Notes under the pieces: generated by a model
The model's database searches: none
The model's input: the letters and a program-made list of their open reading frames with translations, nothing else
Told to the model about the DNA's origin: nothing
From: Amycolatopsis sulphurea
GTDB lineage: Bacteria > Actinomycetota > Actinomycetes > Mycobacteriales > Pseudonocardiaceae
DNA: 64,000 bases
NCBI RefSeq assembly: GCF_002564045.1
Contig: NZ_PDJK01000002.1
Location: 1,736,001-1,800,000 of the forward strand
Reading direction: 5' to 3'
Made by a program: the position numbers and the translations under genes
Part shown: piece after piece, positions 17,459-25,469 of the stretch
How the letters are laid out: every line of letters starts with the position of its first letter
Numbering within the stretch: position 1 is the stretch's first letter

Positions 17459-17501
17459 CCGACCGAATCTAAACCGCAGGCCGCGCACGGCCGCGCGGCG
17501 G

Positions 17502-17795
17502 TCACCAGTTGCGCCGGCCCCGCTGCACTTCGATCAGCCGCGGCCGCACGTCGACCAGGTAGACGAGTACCGCGGCCATCGCGGGCACCCAGAAGATCAA
17601 CCCCGGCCCCTGCACCTGGAACAGCGCCAGCGCCAAGGTGGCACCGCCGGTGATCAGCATCCAGATCGGCTTGGTCTTGCGGTCGGCCGCCGAATACGCG
17701 TCGGCACGCTGCAACACCGCGTGAACGAAGGCGAAAAGCCCGACCGCGATGCTGCCCCAGTAGATGACCCTGAGGACCCAGTCGGCAACCAGCAC
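17502..17795 (-). CDS. DUF2516 small membrane protein
   Basis: The 97-aa membrane protein has three predicted helices (about 8-30, 44-65 and 67-85). It starts LVADWVLRVIYWGSIAVGLF, contains DRKTKPIWMLITGGATL and ends with the basic tail RLIEVQRGRRNW. It corresponds to Rv0476 and lies near the hbhA-like gene as in mycobacteria. The function is unknown. The start is GTG 17795. Confidence 0.87.
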   Translation of the reverse strand: MLVADWVLRVIYWGSIAVGLFAFVHAVLQRADAYSAADRKTKPIWMLITGGATLALALFQVQGPGLIFWVPAMAAVLVYLVDVRPRLIEVQRGRRNW

Positions 17796-17945
17796 GAATC
17801 CAGCTTACGGCAACCCGCGCGCGAAACCGGACCCCCCGGCGGCCCGGAACCGATCTCGAATCACCCCGCCTGTGACCGACGTCACCGGAAAATCCGGCCA
17901 CCGGCCCGCCCGGGCACTTGCCGCGAATCGGGCGAACACGGCCCG

Positions 17946-18004
17946 AAGTCCGTGAAGGGGCCCTTCACGGACTCTGATTCCGTGAAGGGCCCCTTCACAG
18001 CCTT
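17946..18004. repeat. Family A double palindrome downstream of the hbhA-like gene
   Basis: Two GTGAAGGGGCCCTTCAC-type arms around GGACTCTGATTCC lie 33 bp past the stop of the hbhA-like gene, with one central mismatch compared with the perfect copy at 21-79. It is a likely terminator between two minus-strand transcription units. Confidence 0.75.
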
Positions 18005-18036
18005 GCCCCGGGGCGCGGGGCAGCGGGGCAGCGGGG

Positions 18037-18699
18037 CTACTGCTCGGTCTTCGGGGCGGGTGGCTTCTTCGCGTTGGTCGTGGTGCGGCGGGCCGGCGCG
18101 GCGGTCTTCGGCGCGGTGCGGTTGGCCGTCTTGCGGGCCACCGAGCGGGTCTCGTGGGCGAGGTCGTCGCCCAGTTCCTCCACCGCGTCCGCGGTCTCCC
18201 CGGCGACCTCGGTCACCTTGCGGGCAGCCTGCTCACCGGCCGAGCGGGTGCGCTTGGTGACCTTCGCCAGCACGTCGTCGACGCGCTCGCGGGTCTCGCC
18301 GGCCAGGCCGTCGACCCGGTCCTGCGCGGCGCGGAGGGCGTCCTCCAGCTGTTCGAGGGCCTTCTTCACCTGCGGCTGCGCGGCGATCTTGTCCCAGGCC
18401 TGCTCACCGGACTCGGCCAGCTTGTTGTACAGCTTCAGCGCGGCCTCGGTATACTCGTCGATGGCCTTGCGCAGCTCGGCCGGGTCGAGCTTCTCGCGGA
18501 TGCTCTCGACCTCGCCAGGCAGCTCCTCGATGCCCTTGCGCGCGGAATTGACGTTGGCGCGGGCCTTCGCGACGGCATCGGTCACGGCCTGGCCGGCCAG
18601 GTTGCCCGCGCCGAGCGCGGCCAGCAGCGGGGTGCGGACCTGGTCGATCGCGGTGCTGACGACCTTGCGGACGTCCTCGGTGGGCTTGGGGGTGGTCAT
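18037..18699 (-). CDS. HbhA-like protein (heparin-binding hemagglutinin homologue)
   Basis: The 220-aa protein starts PTEDVRKVVSTAIDQVRTPL and then a short hydrophobic segment AALGAGNLAGQAV. A long alpha-helical coiled-coil follows (about 45-165) with repeated Glu/Lys heptads. The C-terminal tail is basic Lys/Arg/Ala/Pro-rich (about 180-220). This is the architecture of mycobacterial HbhA, which binds sulphated glycans and associates with membrane lipid. The environmental role is unknown; adhesion or polar-growth functions are possible. It overlaps the upstream XRE regulator gene by 4 bp (ATGA), as in the Rv0474-Rv0475 pair. Confidence 0.88.
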   Translation of the reverse strand: MTTPKPTEDVRKVVSTAIDQVRTPLLAALGAGNLAGQAVTDAVAKARANVNSARKGIEELPGEVESIREKLDPAELRKAIDEYTEAALKLYNKLAESGEQAWDKIAAQPQVKKALEQLEDALRAAQDRVDGLAGETRERVDDVLAKVTKRTRSAGEQAARKVTEVAGETADAVEELGDDLAHETRSVARKTANRTAPKTAAPARRTTTNAKKPPAPKTEQ

Positions 18700-19133
18700 G
18701 TCGACTCCTCAGGGATAGTGGTGGTCTTCGCCGCGTCGGCGGCGGGGGAAACGGTTCCGGCGGCGTTCTCGCGCCGGAAGGACTCGTAGACGTCGAGCAG
18801 GACCTGCTTCTGCCGCTCGGTCAGCTCGGTGTCGGCGCGGATCGCGTCGCCGACCGGCCCGCCCGTCGGCAGGTCGAGGATCCCCGCTTGCACGTAGAGC
18901 GCCTCGGCCGAAATACGCAGGCCCTTGGCGATCTGCTGCAGGATCTCGGCGCTGGGCTTGCGCACCCCGCGCTCGATCTGGCTCAGGTACGGATTGGACA
19001 CTCCGGCGAGCTTCGACAACTGGCGCAACGAGATCTTCGCCGAACTGCGCTGCTGCCGGATGTACTCGCCGATGCCGGAAGCGAGGTCCGCGACCTTGTC
19101 GATCGGCCGGTGTGCGCCACCGGGTTCGGTCAT
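18696..19133 (-). CDS. XRE-family transcriptional regulator, Rv0474-like
   Basis: The 145-aa regulator has an HTH at about residues 20-78: IGEYIRQQRSSAKISLRQLS, then LAGVSNPYLSQIERGVRKPS and LRISAEALYVQAG. A C-terminal helical part is followed by a Thr/Ala-rich tail. It is first in an operon with the hbhA-like gene (4-bp overlap) and divergent from the methyltransferase gene. An inverted repeat TGCAAGC-N5-GCTTGCA in the divergent region is a candidate operator. Confidence 0.9.
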   Translation of the reverse strand: MTEPGGAHRPIDKVADLASGIGEYIRQQRSSAKISLRQLSKLAGVSNPYLSQIERGVRKPSAEILQQIAKGLRISAEALYVQAGILDLPTGGPVGDAIRADTELTERQKQVLLDVYESFRRENAAGTVSPAADAAKTTTIPEEST

Positions 19134-19154
19134 CCGGTCACCTCCTCTGGGCCA

Positions 19155-19202
19155 TACCGACGGTACGCGGCAGCGCTAGCTATTGCAAGCGCCCTGCTTG
19201 CA
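19155..19202. promoter_or_regulatory. Candidate operators between the XRE regulator and the methyltransferase
   Basis: TACCGACGGTA (19155-19165) is an 11-bp palindrome. TGCAAGCGCCCTGCTTGCA (19184-19202) is a perfect 7-5-7 inverted repeat. Both lie in the 110-bp divergent region. The second is the better XRE-type operator candidate, and autoregulation is inferred. Confidence 0.5.
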
Positions 19203-19243
19203 CCATCGGGTGTGCTGCCGCTCACCCGGCTACCGTGGAGGGC

Positions 19244-20371
19244 ATGGGTGCACAACGGCTCCGCAGGCGCCTGACCCGGCAGCTCGTGGCGGAAGGCGTC
19301 CTCCACGAGAAACGCTGGATCGACGCCTTCGCCGCGGTGCCCCGGCACGTGTTCCTCCCCCGGTTCTTCGTGCCGGAGGACGGCACTTGGAGCGCGGTCG
19401 AACGCGCCGATCCGGGCTGGCTGGAACGCGTCTACTCCCGCGACGTCCTGGTCACGCAACTCGACGACACGCCGGCGAAGTGGCTGCAGGCAAGAGAATT
19501 CGGCCCGGTCACCGGGGTGCCGACCAGTTCGTCGAGTATGCCGGGGATCATGGCGATCATGCTTGAGGAACTCCTCGTGCGCGACGGGGACCGGGTGCTC
19601 GAAATCGGCACCGGAACCGGGTACAACGCCGGTTTGCTCAGCCATCGCTGTGGTTCCGGCCAAGTATCCACAGTGGACATCGATGCGGAGCTGGTCGACG
19701 CGGCCCGCGAACGTCTCGCCGAATGCGGTTACGCACCGGCTTGCGCCACCGGTGACGGCGCGCTCGGTTTCCCCGCCGGAATCGTTTTCGACCGCATCCT
19801 GTGCACCGCGGCGGTGTCCACGATTCCCTTGGCGTGGCTGGAACAGACCGTGCCCGGCGGCCACATCGTGACGACCCTGAACCGGCCGCTGGGCGGTGGC
19901 CTGGTCCGGCTCACCGTCGGCCCCGACGCCACCGCGGAGGGCCGCGTCTGCGCCCGCGACGGCCGTTTCATGCCGCTACGCGCGCACCGGCTGCCACCAC
20001 CGATAGAACTCCCGGAGCCCACTAGCTGGCGCCCGACGCGGCTGACCATGGCGACGCTCGTAAAACCCCACCGGCACTTCGAGTTCTTCGCTTCACTGGA
20101 GCTTCCCGGAGCGCACCCGCTCCGGCTCCCCGGAGACGGCTTCGCCCTCGCCCACCCGGACGGCTCCTGGGCCCGCACCCGCAGCGTGGACTCCGGAACG
20201 GAAGTCGCCCAAGGCGGGCCACGCGCGCTCTGGGATCTGGCCGAACAGGCTTATGCCCGTTGGGAAACGCTGGGCAAGCCGGACCGCTCCCGCTTCGGTC
20301 TCACCGTGCACCAGGACCGGCAGACCTGGTGGCTGGACCAGCCGGAAAGCGCGCAGAACTGGCCACTGTAG
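19244..20371 (+). CDS. Methyltransferase, protein-L-isoaspartate O-methyltransferase (PCMT)-like
   Basis: The 375-aa protein has the PCMT-type N-terminus (WIDAFAAVPRHVFLPRFF), the substrate-site segment TGVPTSSSSMPGIMAIMLEE, then SAM motif VLEIGTGTGYNAGLLSHRCG and acidic motif STVDIDAELVDAARERL. A C-terminal domain of about 180 residues, found in actinobacterial relatives (some of them in lanthipeptide/peptide modification), follows. The substrate could be a protein isoaspartate or an aspartate of a modified peptide. No precursor peptide gene was seen next to it. Start ATG 19244 follows GGAGGGC, a good ribosome-binding site. Confidence 0.83.
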   Translation: MGAQRLRRRLTRQLVAEGVLHEKRWIDAFAAVPRHVFLPRFFVPEDGTWSAVERADPGWLERVYSRDVLVTQLDDTPAKWLQAREFGPVTGVPTSSSSMPGIMAIMLEELLVRDGDRVLEIGTGTGYNAGLLSHRCGSGQVSTVDIDAELVDAARERLAECGYAPACATGDGALGFPAGIVFDRILCTAAVSTIPLAWLEQTVPGGHIVTTLNRPLGGGLVRLTVGPDATAEGRVCARDGRFMPLRAHRLPPPIELPEPTSWRPTRLTMATLVKPHRHFEFFASLELPGAHPLRLPGDGFALAHPDGSWARTRSVDSGTEVAQGGPRALWDLAEQAYARWETLGKPDRSRFGLTVHQDRQTWWLDQPESAQNWPL

Positions 20372-20411
20372 ACGGTCCGATCCGACGCGCTGCCCGGCAA
20401 CCGTCCGTTCG

Positions 20412-21002
20412 TCACACCGGCAGCTTGGCCCGGACCCACTTCTCCACGGCCGCCACGATGTCACCCACCGGTGCCGCAGTCGTGTCGATGAAGTCGACCT
20501 GCCCGCGTATCCAGTGATTGAACTCCAGCATTTCCTCGATCCGCGGCTCGTCCCATGCACGCCAAGCGGGGCGGGCCCGGAGCCTGCCGCGGAGGATCTC
20601 GTCGTCGGCGACCAGGGCGAGGTAATGCACGTCCGAGAAGAAAGCCCGTTCCGGCAACGGTTCCAGTTCGGGCGGCGCCACGGTGCCGCACAGGACGACC
20701 GGAAAGCCGTTCTGGTGCAGCATTGCGGCCATTCGCAGCCAGGTGGCGCGGAATACCGGGTGGCCCGGGGTTTCTTCTTGGAGCGCACCGGTCCACAGCA
20801 GATCCTGTTCCAGGACCAGTGCGTCCCCAGCCAGCCGCTGTGCCAGCAGCGGTCCGATCGTGGATTTCCCGGCACCACTCGGGCCGGTCAGCGCGAAAAG
20901 CGGGAGCTTGCGGAACGACCAGCGGTGCCCGCACGATCCACAACGCACCGTCGTCCCCTCGGGCTGGGGACAACTCGCCCGGTCTCCACAGGCCGGGCAC
21001 AC
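20412..21002 (-). CDS. P-loop nucleotide kinase-like protein with zinc ribbon
   Basis: The protein of about 196 aa has a Cys4 zinc ribbon at its N-terminus (CPACGDRASCPQ ... VRCGSCGHRW). A Walker A motif TGPSGAGKST follows. The rest resembles small-molecule or nucleoside kinases (LEQDLLWTG, FFSDVHYLALVADDEILRGR and a C-terminal helix). The start is uncertain: GTG 21002 gives a product beginning just before CPACG, while TTG 21044 follows the upstream stop by one base. It is downstream of the zinc-finger gene on the same strand and probably co-transcribed. The substrate is unknown. Confidence 0.7.
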   Translation of the reverse strand: MCPACGDRASCPQPEGTTVRCGSCGHRWSFRKLPLFALTGPSGAGKSTIGPLLAQRLAGDALVLEQDLLWTGALQEETPGHPVFRATWLRMAAMLHQNGFPVVLCGTVAPPELEPLPERAFFSDVHYLALVADDEILRGRLRARPAWRAWDEPRIEEMLEFNHWIRGQVDFIDTTAAPVGDIVAAVEKWVRAKLPV

Positions 21003-21045
21003 CCGCAGGTCGAGTGCGACCGGCAGCGATCCACCTGTGGACAAC

Positions 21046-21429
21046 TCAGTCGAACAGGTTCTCGAGGAAACTGCGCTTGCGACGCCCTCCGTACGCACGC
21101 GGCGAGTCCGCGTACCCGCGATGGCCGCCGTACGGACGCGGTGAATCCGCGTACCCGCCCGAGCGATACGGACGCGGCGAATCGGGACGGCCGCCGCCGT
21201 ACGGACGTGGCGAGTCGGCGTAACCGCGCTGGGCCCCGTACGGACCACCCCTCGGACGCTCGCCGTCATACGGCGGCGGCTGGTGTCCGTAGAACGAGTT
21301 CTCCGCGCCCACGATCCGTTCCAGCTCACCGTGGTCCAGGAAGATCCCGCGGCAACCCTCACACCGCTCGATGTGGACGCCCGCCTTGTCGACGGTCTGC
21401 ATCATATGCTGACACTTCGGACAAATCAC
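21046..21429 (-). CDS. zf-TFIIB domain protein with a repetitive tail
   Basis: The 127-aa protein has an N-terminal TFIIB-type zinc ribbon (MICPKCQHMMQTVDKAGVHI, then CEGCRGIFLDHGELE). A low-complexity tail of four or five GYADSPRPYGG-like repeats (about 60-115) ends with a basic stretch RRKRSFLENLFD. The zinc ribbon family is common and of unknown role. The repeats look recently expanded and are probably disordered. The gene precedes the P-loop protein gene with almost no gap. Confidence 0.8.
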   Translation of the reverse strand: MICPKCQHMMQTVDKAGVHIERCEGCRGIFLDHGELERIVGAENSFYGHQPPPYDGERPRGGPYGAQRGYADSPRPYGGGRPDSPRPYRSGGYADSPRPYGGHRGYADSPRAYGGRRKRSFLENLFD

Positions 21430-21461
21430 GCAGCCAGCCTACGCGGCATCGCCGCCGGTCG

Positions 21462-21830
21462 TCAGCAGGCGCACAGACAGAACGGGTGACCAGCCGGATC
21501 GGCGTAGACGCGGAACGTCTCCGGGGAGTCGTCGAGGAGCTTCGCGCCCAGCCCGAGGACCCGCTCGTGCGCAGCTTCGAGATCGGTGACCTCAAGATCG
21601 AGATGGGCCTGCTGCGGCTTCTCCGCCGAAGGCCACTCCGGCGCGCGGTAGTCCGGCACCCACAGGAACTCCAGCCGAGGGCCGCCGGTCGGGTTGACCA
21701 GCGTCGCCCACTGCCCGTCGTTGCGGATGGTGGGCTCACCCCAGTCGAGGATCCGCTGGTAGAAGGCGGCGAGCGCCACCGGGTCGGGGCAGTCGATCGC
21801 CACGCAGCCGAACGTCGGAATCGCACCCAT
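21462..21830 (-). CDS. VOC (glyoxalase/bleomycin-resistance-fold) family protein
   Basis: The 122-aa single VOC domain starts IPTFGCVAIDCPDPVALAAF and contains the beta-alpha-beta repeat, with VNPTGGPRLEFLWVPDYRAP and HLDLEVTDLEAAHERVLGLG and the C-terminal RVYADPAGHPFCLC. The family covers dioxygenases, isomerases and drug-binding proteins, so the substrate cannot be assigned. It is divergent from the CGNR gene. Confidence 0.85.
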   Translation of the reverse strand: MGAIPTFGCVAIDCPDPVALAAFYQRILDWGEPTIRNDGQWATLVNPTGGPRLEFLWVPDYRAPEWPSAEKPQQAHLDLEVTDLEAAHERVLGLGAKLLDDSPETFRVYADPAGHPFCLCAC

Positions 21831-21916
21831 GCCTGCCCCTTCGCCGAGTAACCAGTGAAGGAATTATGGGAGTTAGCCAGCCAGGTCGCAACCGGTTTCG
21901 CCCGTACACTGAGCAG

Positions 21917-22384
21917 GTGCACACCGATGCTTCCCTGGTGGTCGCCTTCCTCAACACGGTCGACCTCGAGCGGGGAGACGATCTGCTGGACGATCCGGGG
22001 CTCTGGCGCCGCTGGGCCGAGGACCACGACCTGACACCGAACGACCCGGCCGAAGCGCGCGCCGCGCGGGACAGCCTGCGCGCCGCGATCGGCGATCCGC
22101 GGCTGCCCGTGCGACCGCTCGACGTGCCGCTTCGCTTCGCCATGACCGCGGCCGGACCGGTCCTGATCACCCCGGACGCGGTCACCGCGGTGCTGGCCGC
22201 CGCCACCCGGCTCACCATCCGCGGGGACTGGGTCCGGCTCAAGATCTGCCCCGCCGACGACTGCCTCTGGGCCTTCTACGACGAATCCCGCAACCGCTCC
22301 CGCACCTGGTGCTCGATGCGCGTGTGCGGCAACCGCGAAAAGGCCCGGTCCTGGCGGGCACGCACCGCGACTGTGCACAACTGA
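21917..22384 (+). CDS. CGNR zinc finger domain protein
   Basis: The 155-aa protein has an N-terminal ABATE-type domain starting DASLVVAFLNTVDLE and a C-terminal CGNR zinc finger LKICPADDCLWAFYDESRN, then TWCSMRVCGNREKARSW. It is a predicted DNA-binding regulator of stress or ligand-responsive genes in actinobacteria. GTG 21917 is chosen as it begins the conserved domain; an upstream in-frame start adds 17 residues. The gene's 3' end runs into the DnaA-box-like cluster. Confidence 0.82.
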   Translation: MHTDASLVVAFLNTVDLERGDDLLDDPGLWRRWAEDHDLTPNDPAEARAARDSLRAAIGDPRLPVRPLDVPLRFAMTAAGPVLITPDAVTAVLAAATRLTIRGDWVRLKICPADDCLWAFYDESRNRSRTWCSMRVCGNREKARSWRARTATVHN

Positions 22385-22525
22385 GCACCTGTGGACAACC
22401 TGCCCACAGCCCCCACATGTGCAAGCGCCCCCGCGCCGGATCCCCACACCTTGTGGATAGTGACTAGGCCAACACCGTGAATTCCTGTGGATAACCCGGG
22501 GGATAACTCAGCTTCCTGTGGACAA
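22372..22525. promoter_or_regulatory. Cluster of DnaA-box-like 9-mers
   Basis: Within 154 bp there are TGTGGACAA at 22390-22398 and 22517-22525, TGTGGATAA at 22486-22494, TGTGGATAG at 22452-22460 and the near match TGTGCACAA at 22372-22380. All face the same way. A further TGTGGACAA lies at 21036-21044. TTGTCCACA/TTATCCACA is the DnaA box in high-GC actinobacteria. The 237-bp gap (22385-22621) holds no gene. There is no dnaA or dnaN nearby, so this is not oriC. A titration or regulatory cluster is an inference. Confidence 0.6.
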
Positions 22526-22621
22526 CTTGATTCGATGCTCGGCGGGTGTGGTACGGCGCGGACCGCGTACATCCGACGGCAAGGCCTGGATAGCGAGCGG
22601 CAGCGGCCGGCGTGCCGGGTG

Positions 22622-23920
22622 TCAGAACAGCAGCTGCGCCACCGTGTAGATCACCAGGCCCGCCAGCGCACCGACCACGGTGCCGTTGATGCGGATGAAC
22701 TGCAGGTCCCGGCCGACCTGGAGTTCGATCTTGCGGGAGGTCTCCTCGGCGTCCCAGCGTTCCACGGTGTCGGTGATGATCGTGGTGATCTCGCGCGAAT
22801 AGTTGGTCACCAGGTAGGCGGCGGCGCCTTCGACCCAGCCGTCCACCTTCGTGGTGAGAGACTCCTCGGTGACCAGGCGTTCGCCGAGGGACCCCAGGCT
22901 GGTCCGGACGCGCACGCGCAGCTCGCTCGACGGGTCCTCGGCGGCGTTGAGCAGCATCTCCTTGGCCGTCGCCCAGGCGGAGCCGATCAGCTTCTGCACC
23001 TCCGCGTGGTGCACGATCTGGCCCTTGACCAGCTCGGCCCGTTCCATGGTCTGCGGATCGGTCTGCAGGTCCTGGGCGAACTCGCCGAGAAACTTGTCCA
23101 GCGCCAGCCGCATCGGGTGGTTGACGTCGGTCTTCACCGCCCAGGCGAACGACAGGACCTCGCCGTACACCTTGTCCGCGAGCATCTCGTCGACGAACTT
23201 CGGCGACCAGCTGGGCGCGCGGTCGGACACCACGCGCAGCATCGCCTGGTGGTTGTCGCGGACCCACTCGTAGGCGCGGTCGCACATCAGGTCGACCAGC
23301 TTGTGGTGCGCGCCGTCCTCGAACACGCCGGCCAGGATCTTGCCCAGCGGCGGCCCCCACGGCCGGTCGATGATGCGCTTGACCACGGCTTGTTCCATGA
23401 TCGCCTGCACGTCCTCGTCGCGCAGCACGGTGACCGCACCACGGACCACGGTGGCCAGCTCGGAGGTGACCCGCTCGGCGTTCTCCGGCTGCCGGAGCCA
23501 GCCGCCGAGCCGCCGCGCGATGCCGATCCGGCGCAGCTTCTCGCGGATGACGTCCTCGGCCAGGAAGTTCGAGCCGACGAAGTCGCCGAGACTGCTGCCG
23601 AGCTGGTCCTTCTTGTTCGGGATGATCGCCGTGTGCGGGATGCGCAGGCCCAGCGGATGCCGGAACAGCGCGGTGACCGCGAACCAGTCCGCGAGCGCGC
23701 CGACCATGCCCGCCTCGGCGGCCGCGCGCACGTACCCGACCCAGCCCGGCCAGCCTGCCGCTTCCGCCCAGCTCGTGAGCAGGAAGACCACCGTCGCGCC
23801 GAGCAGGAAGCCCAGCGCGACCAGCTTCATCTTGCGCAGCCCGCGCCGTTTGCCCTCTTCGGCGACCACGCCGCCGGGCGGGTCGGCGGGCGTGACCTTC
23901 TGCGGGGTGAGTTGCTCCAC
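22622..23920 (-). CDS. DUF445 membrane protein
   Basis: The 432-aa DUF445 family member has an N-terminal hydrophobic segment (KLVALGFLLGATVVFLLTSW), the conserved VGALADWFAVTALFRHPLG and HTAIIPNKKDQLGSSLGDFV. A long helical region follows, and a C-terminal transmembrane segment RINGTVVGALAGLVIYTVAQ. It is of unknown function, found widely in actinobacteria and in YheB relatives. It stands alone on the minus strand, divergent from the aminotransferase across 23 bp, so both promoters are compressed or overlap the 5' ends. Confidence 0.88.
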   Translation of the reverse strand: MEQLTPQKVTPADPPGGVVAEEGKRRGLRKMKLVALGFLLGATVVFLLTSWAEAAGWPGWVGYVRAAAEAGMVGALADWFAVTALFRHPLGLRIPHTAIIPNKKDQLGSSLGDFVGSNFLAEDVIREKLRRIGIARRLGGWLRQPENAERVTSELATVVRGAVTVLRDEDVQAIMEQAVVKRIIDRPWGPPLGKILAGVFEDGAHHKLVDLMCDRAYEWVRDNHQAMLRVVSDRAPSWSPKFVDEMLADKVYGEVLSFAWAVKTDVNHPMRLALDKFLGEFAQDLQTDPQTMERAELVKGQIVHHAEVQKLIGSAWATAKEMLLNAAEDPSSELRVRVRTSLGSLGERLVTEESLTTKVDGWVEGAAAYLVTNYSREITTIITDTVERWDAEETSRKIELQVGRDLQFIRINGTVVGALAGLVIYTVAQLLF

Positions 23921-23943
23921 ACCCCCATTGTCCGTGAGGATGC

Positions 23944-25116
23944 GTGGTCGTGCGTGAACCAGTTCTCGTCCCCCGCCTCCGTCCGTTCACCTCGACCGTC
24001 TTCGCGGAGATGACCGCGCTCGCCGTACGGCACGACGCGGTGAACCTCGGCCAGGGCTTTCCGGACACCGACGGACCGGCCGGGATGCTCGAAAAGGCGA
24101 AGAATTCCCTGTTCGGGGGCGATAACCAGTACCCGCCCGGCCCGGGACGCCCGGAGCTGCGCGCGGCGATCGCCCGGCACCGGCAGCGCTACGGCACCTC
24201 GTACGATCCGGACACCGAGGTGCTGGTCACAGCCGGTGCGACGGAGGCCATCGCGGCCGCTCTGCTCGCGCTCACCGAGGCCGGCGACGAGGTGATCGTG
24301 GTCGAGCCGTACTACGACTCGTACGCCGCGGCCGTCGCGATGGCCGGCGCGCAGCGGCGGGTGATCGGCCTGACCGAGGCCGGCGACGGACGGCTCGAAC
24401 TGGACCTGGACGCCTTGCGCGCCGCGATCACGCCCCGGACCCGCGCGGTGCTGCTGAACTCACCGCACAACCCGACCGGCACGGTGTTCTCCCGCGAGCA
24501 GCTGACCGAGGTCGCGCGGCTGTGCGTCGAGCACGACCTCATCGCGATCACCGACGAGGTCTACGAGCACCTCGTCTTCGACGGCAGCGAGCACGTGCCC
24601 CTCGCGACGCTGCCCGGGATGCGGGCCCGGACCGTGGCCATTTCCAGCGCGGGCAAGACATTCAACTGCACCGGCTGGAAAATCGGCTGGGTCTGCGCGG
24701 CCCCGGAGCTGGTCGCGGCGGTGAAGGCGGCCAAGCAATTCATCACATTCGTTTCCGGCGGGCCGCTGCAGCCGGCCGTCGCGTACGCACTGGAACACGA
24801 ACTGGACTGGGTCGAGGGCGTCCGGCGGGACCTGCAGGAGAAGCGCGACCGGCTGTCCGCCGGGCTCGCCGATGCCGGTTTCGACGTACGGCCAAGTTTC
24901 GGTACCTATTTCGTCACAGCCGACGTACGCCCGCTCGGTTTCTCCGACGCCGCGGAACTGGCCTGGGCGTTGCCCGAACGTGTCGGTGTCGCGGCGGTTC
25001 CGGTGCAAGTCTTCACAGATCACCCGGACGAGTGGAAATACCTCTTGAGGTTCGCTTTCTGTAAACAAAATGAGGTCATTGACGAGGCAGTCGGGCGACT
25101 CCGAAAACTGGGCTGA
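23944..25116 (+). CDS. PLP-dependent aminotransferase, DapC-like (N-succinyldiaminopimelate type)
   Basis: This 390-aa class I/II aminotransferase of the DapC (Rv0858c) type transfers an amino group in lysine/diaminopimelate synthesis. The PLP-binding lysine K238 lies in SSAGKTFNCTGWKIGW. TAGATEAIAAALLAL, LLNSPHNPTGTVF and ITDEVYEHLVFDG are typical. The start is GTG 23944, with GTG 23950 as an alternative. The function as succinyldiaminopimelate aminotransferase is family knowledge; kynurenine-type or other aminotransferase activity cannot be excluded. No other dap genes are adjacent. Confidence 0.85.
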   Translation: MVVREPVLVPRLRPFTSTVFAEMTALAVRHDAVNLGQGFPDTDGPAGMLEKAKNSLFGGDNQYPPGPGRPELRAAIARHRQRYGTSYDPDTEVLVTAGATEAIAAALLALTEAGDEVIVVEPYYDSYAAAVAMAGAQRRVIGLTEAGDGRLELDLDALRAAITPRTRAVLLNSPHNPTGTVFSREQLTEVARLCVEHDLIAITDEVYEHLVFDGSEHVPLATLPGMRARTVAISSAGKTFNCTGWKIGWVCAAPELVAAVKAAKQFITFVSGGPLQPAVAYALEHELDWVEGVRRDLQEKRDRLSAGLADAGFDVRPSFGTYFVTADVRPLGFSDAAELAWALPERVGVAAVPVQVFTDHPDEWKYLLRFAFCKQNEVIDEAVGRLRKLG

Positions 25117-25469
25117 GCCCTGCTTTCCGGCGCCCCGGAGAGTTCCGGATTGCCTCCCGCACCCAGAGTGGCCTGCGCGGGAAACCTTGGCCGCCAGCTG
25201 GATGGACGGCTCAACCGGCCGCTCGGATGGCCGCAGACCCCGGAGAGCGGAACCACTCTCAGTGATCATCTTCGGCAGGCCGGACACCAGAGGCGGTAGG
25301 ACGGTTCCGCCTTACGGGGTGGATCGCGCGCGGGAGAGATGAAACACTCGCGTGCGGTGCTAGAAAGAGGGCGGCCCCGGGGAACCAGCGACCTGGCCGG
25401 ATGAAAACCAGCAAGATCAGGCTCGCGCGGTGGGGCGCATGAGCTTCACGCGCGGACGGTGGTGGTGGC
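25117..25469. other. Intergenic region with no recognised feature
   Basis: The 353 bp between the aminotransferase and the low-complexity protein gene show no convincing ORF, RNA structure or repeat. The promoter of the next gene should lie at its right end, but no -35/-10 pair is clear. Confidence 0.3.

Noticed and set aside
22385..22621. Chromosomal origin (oriC)
   Set aside because: DnaA-box-like sites are present but dnaA, dnaN, rpmH and an AT-rich unwinding region are absent; only a secondary cluster is supported.
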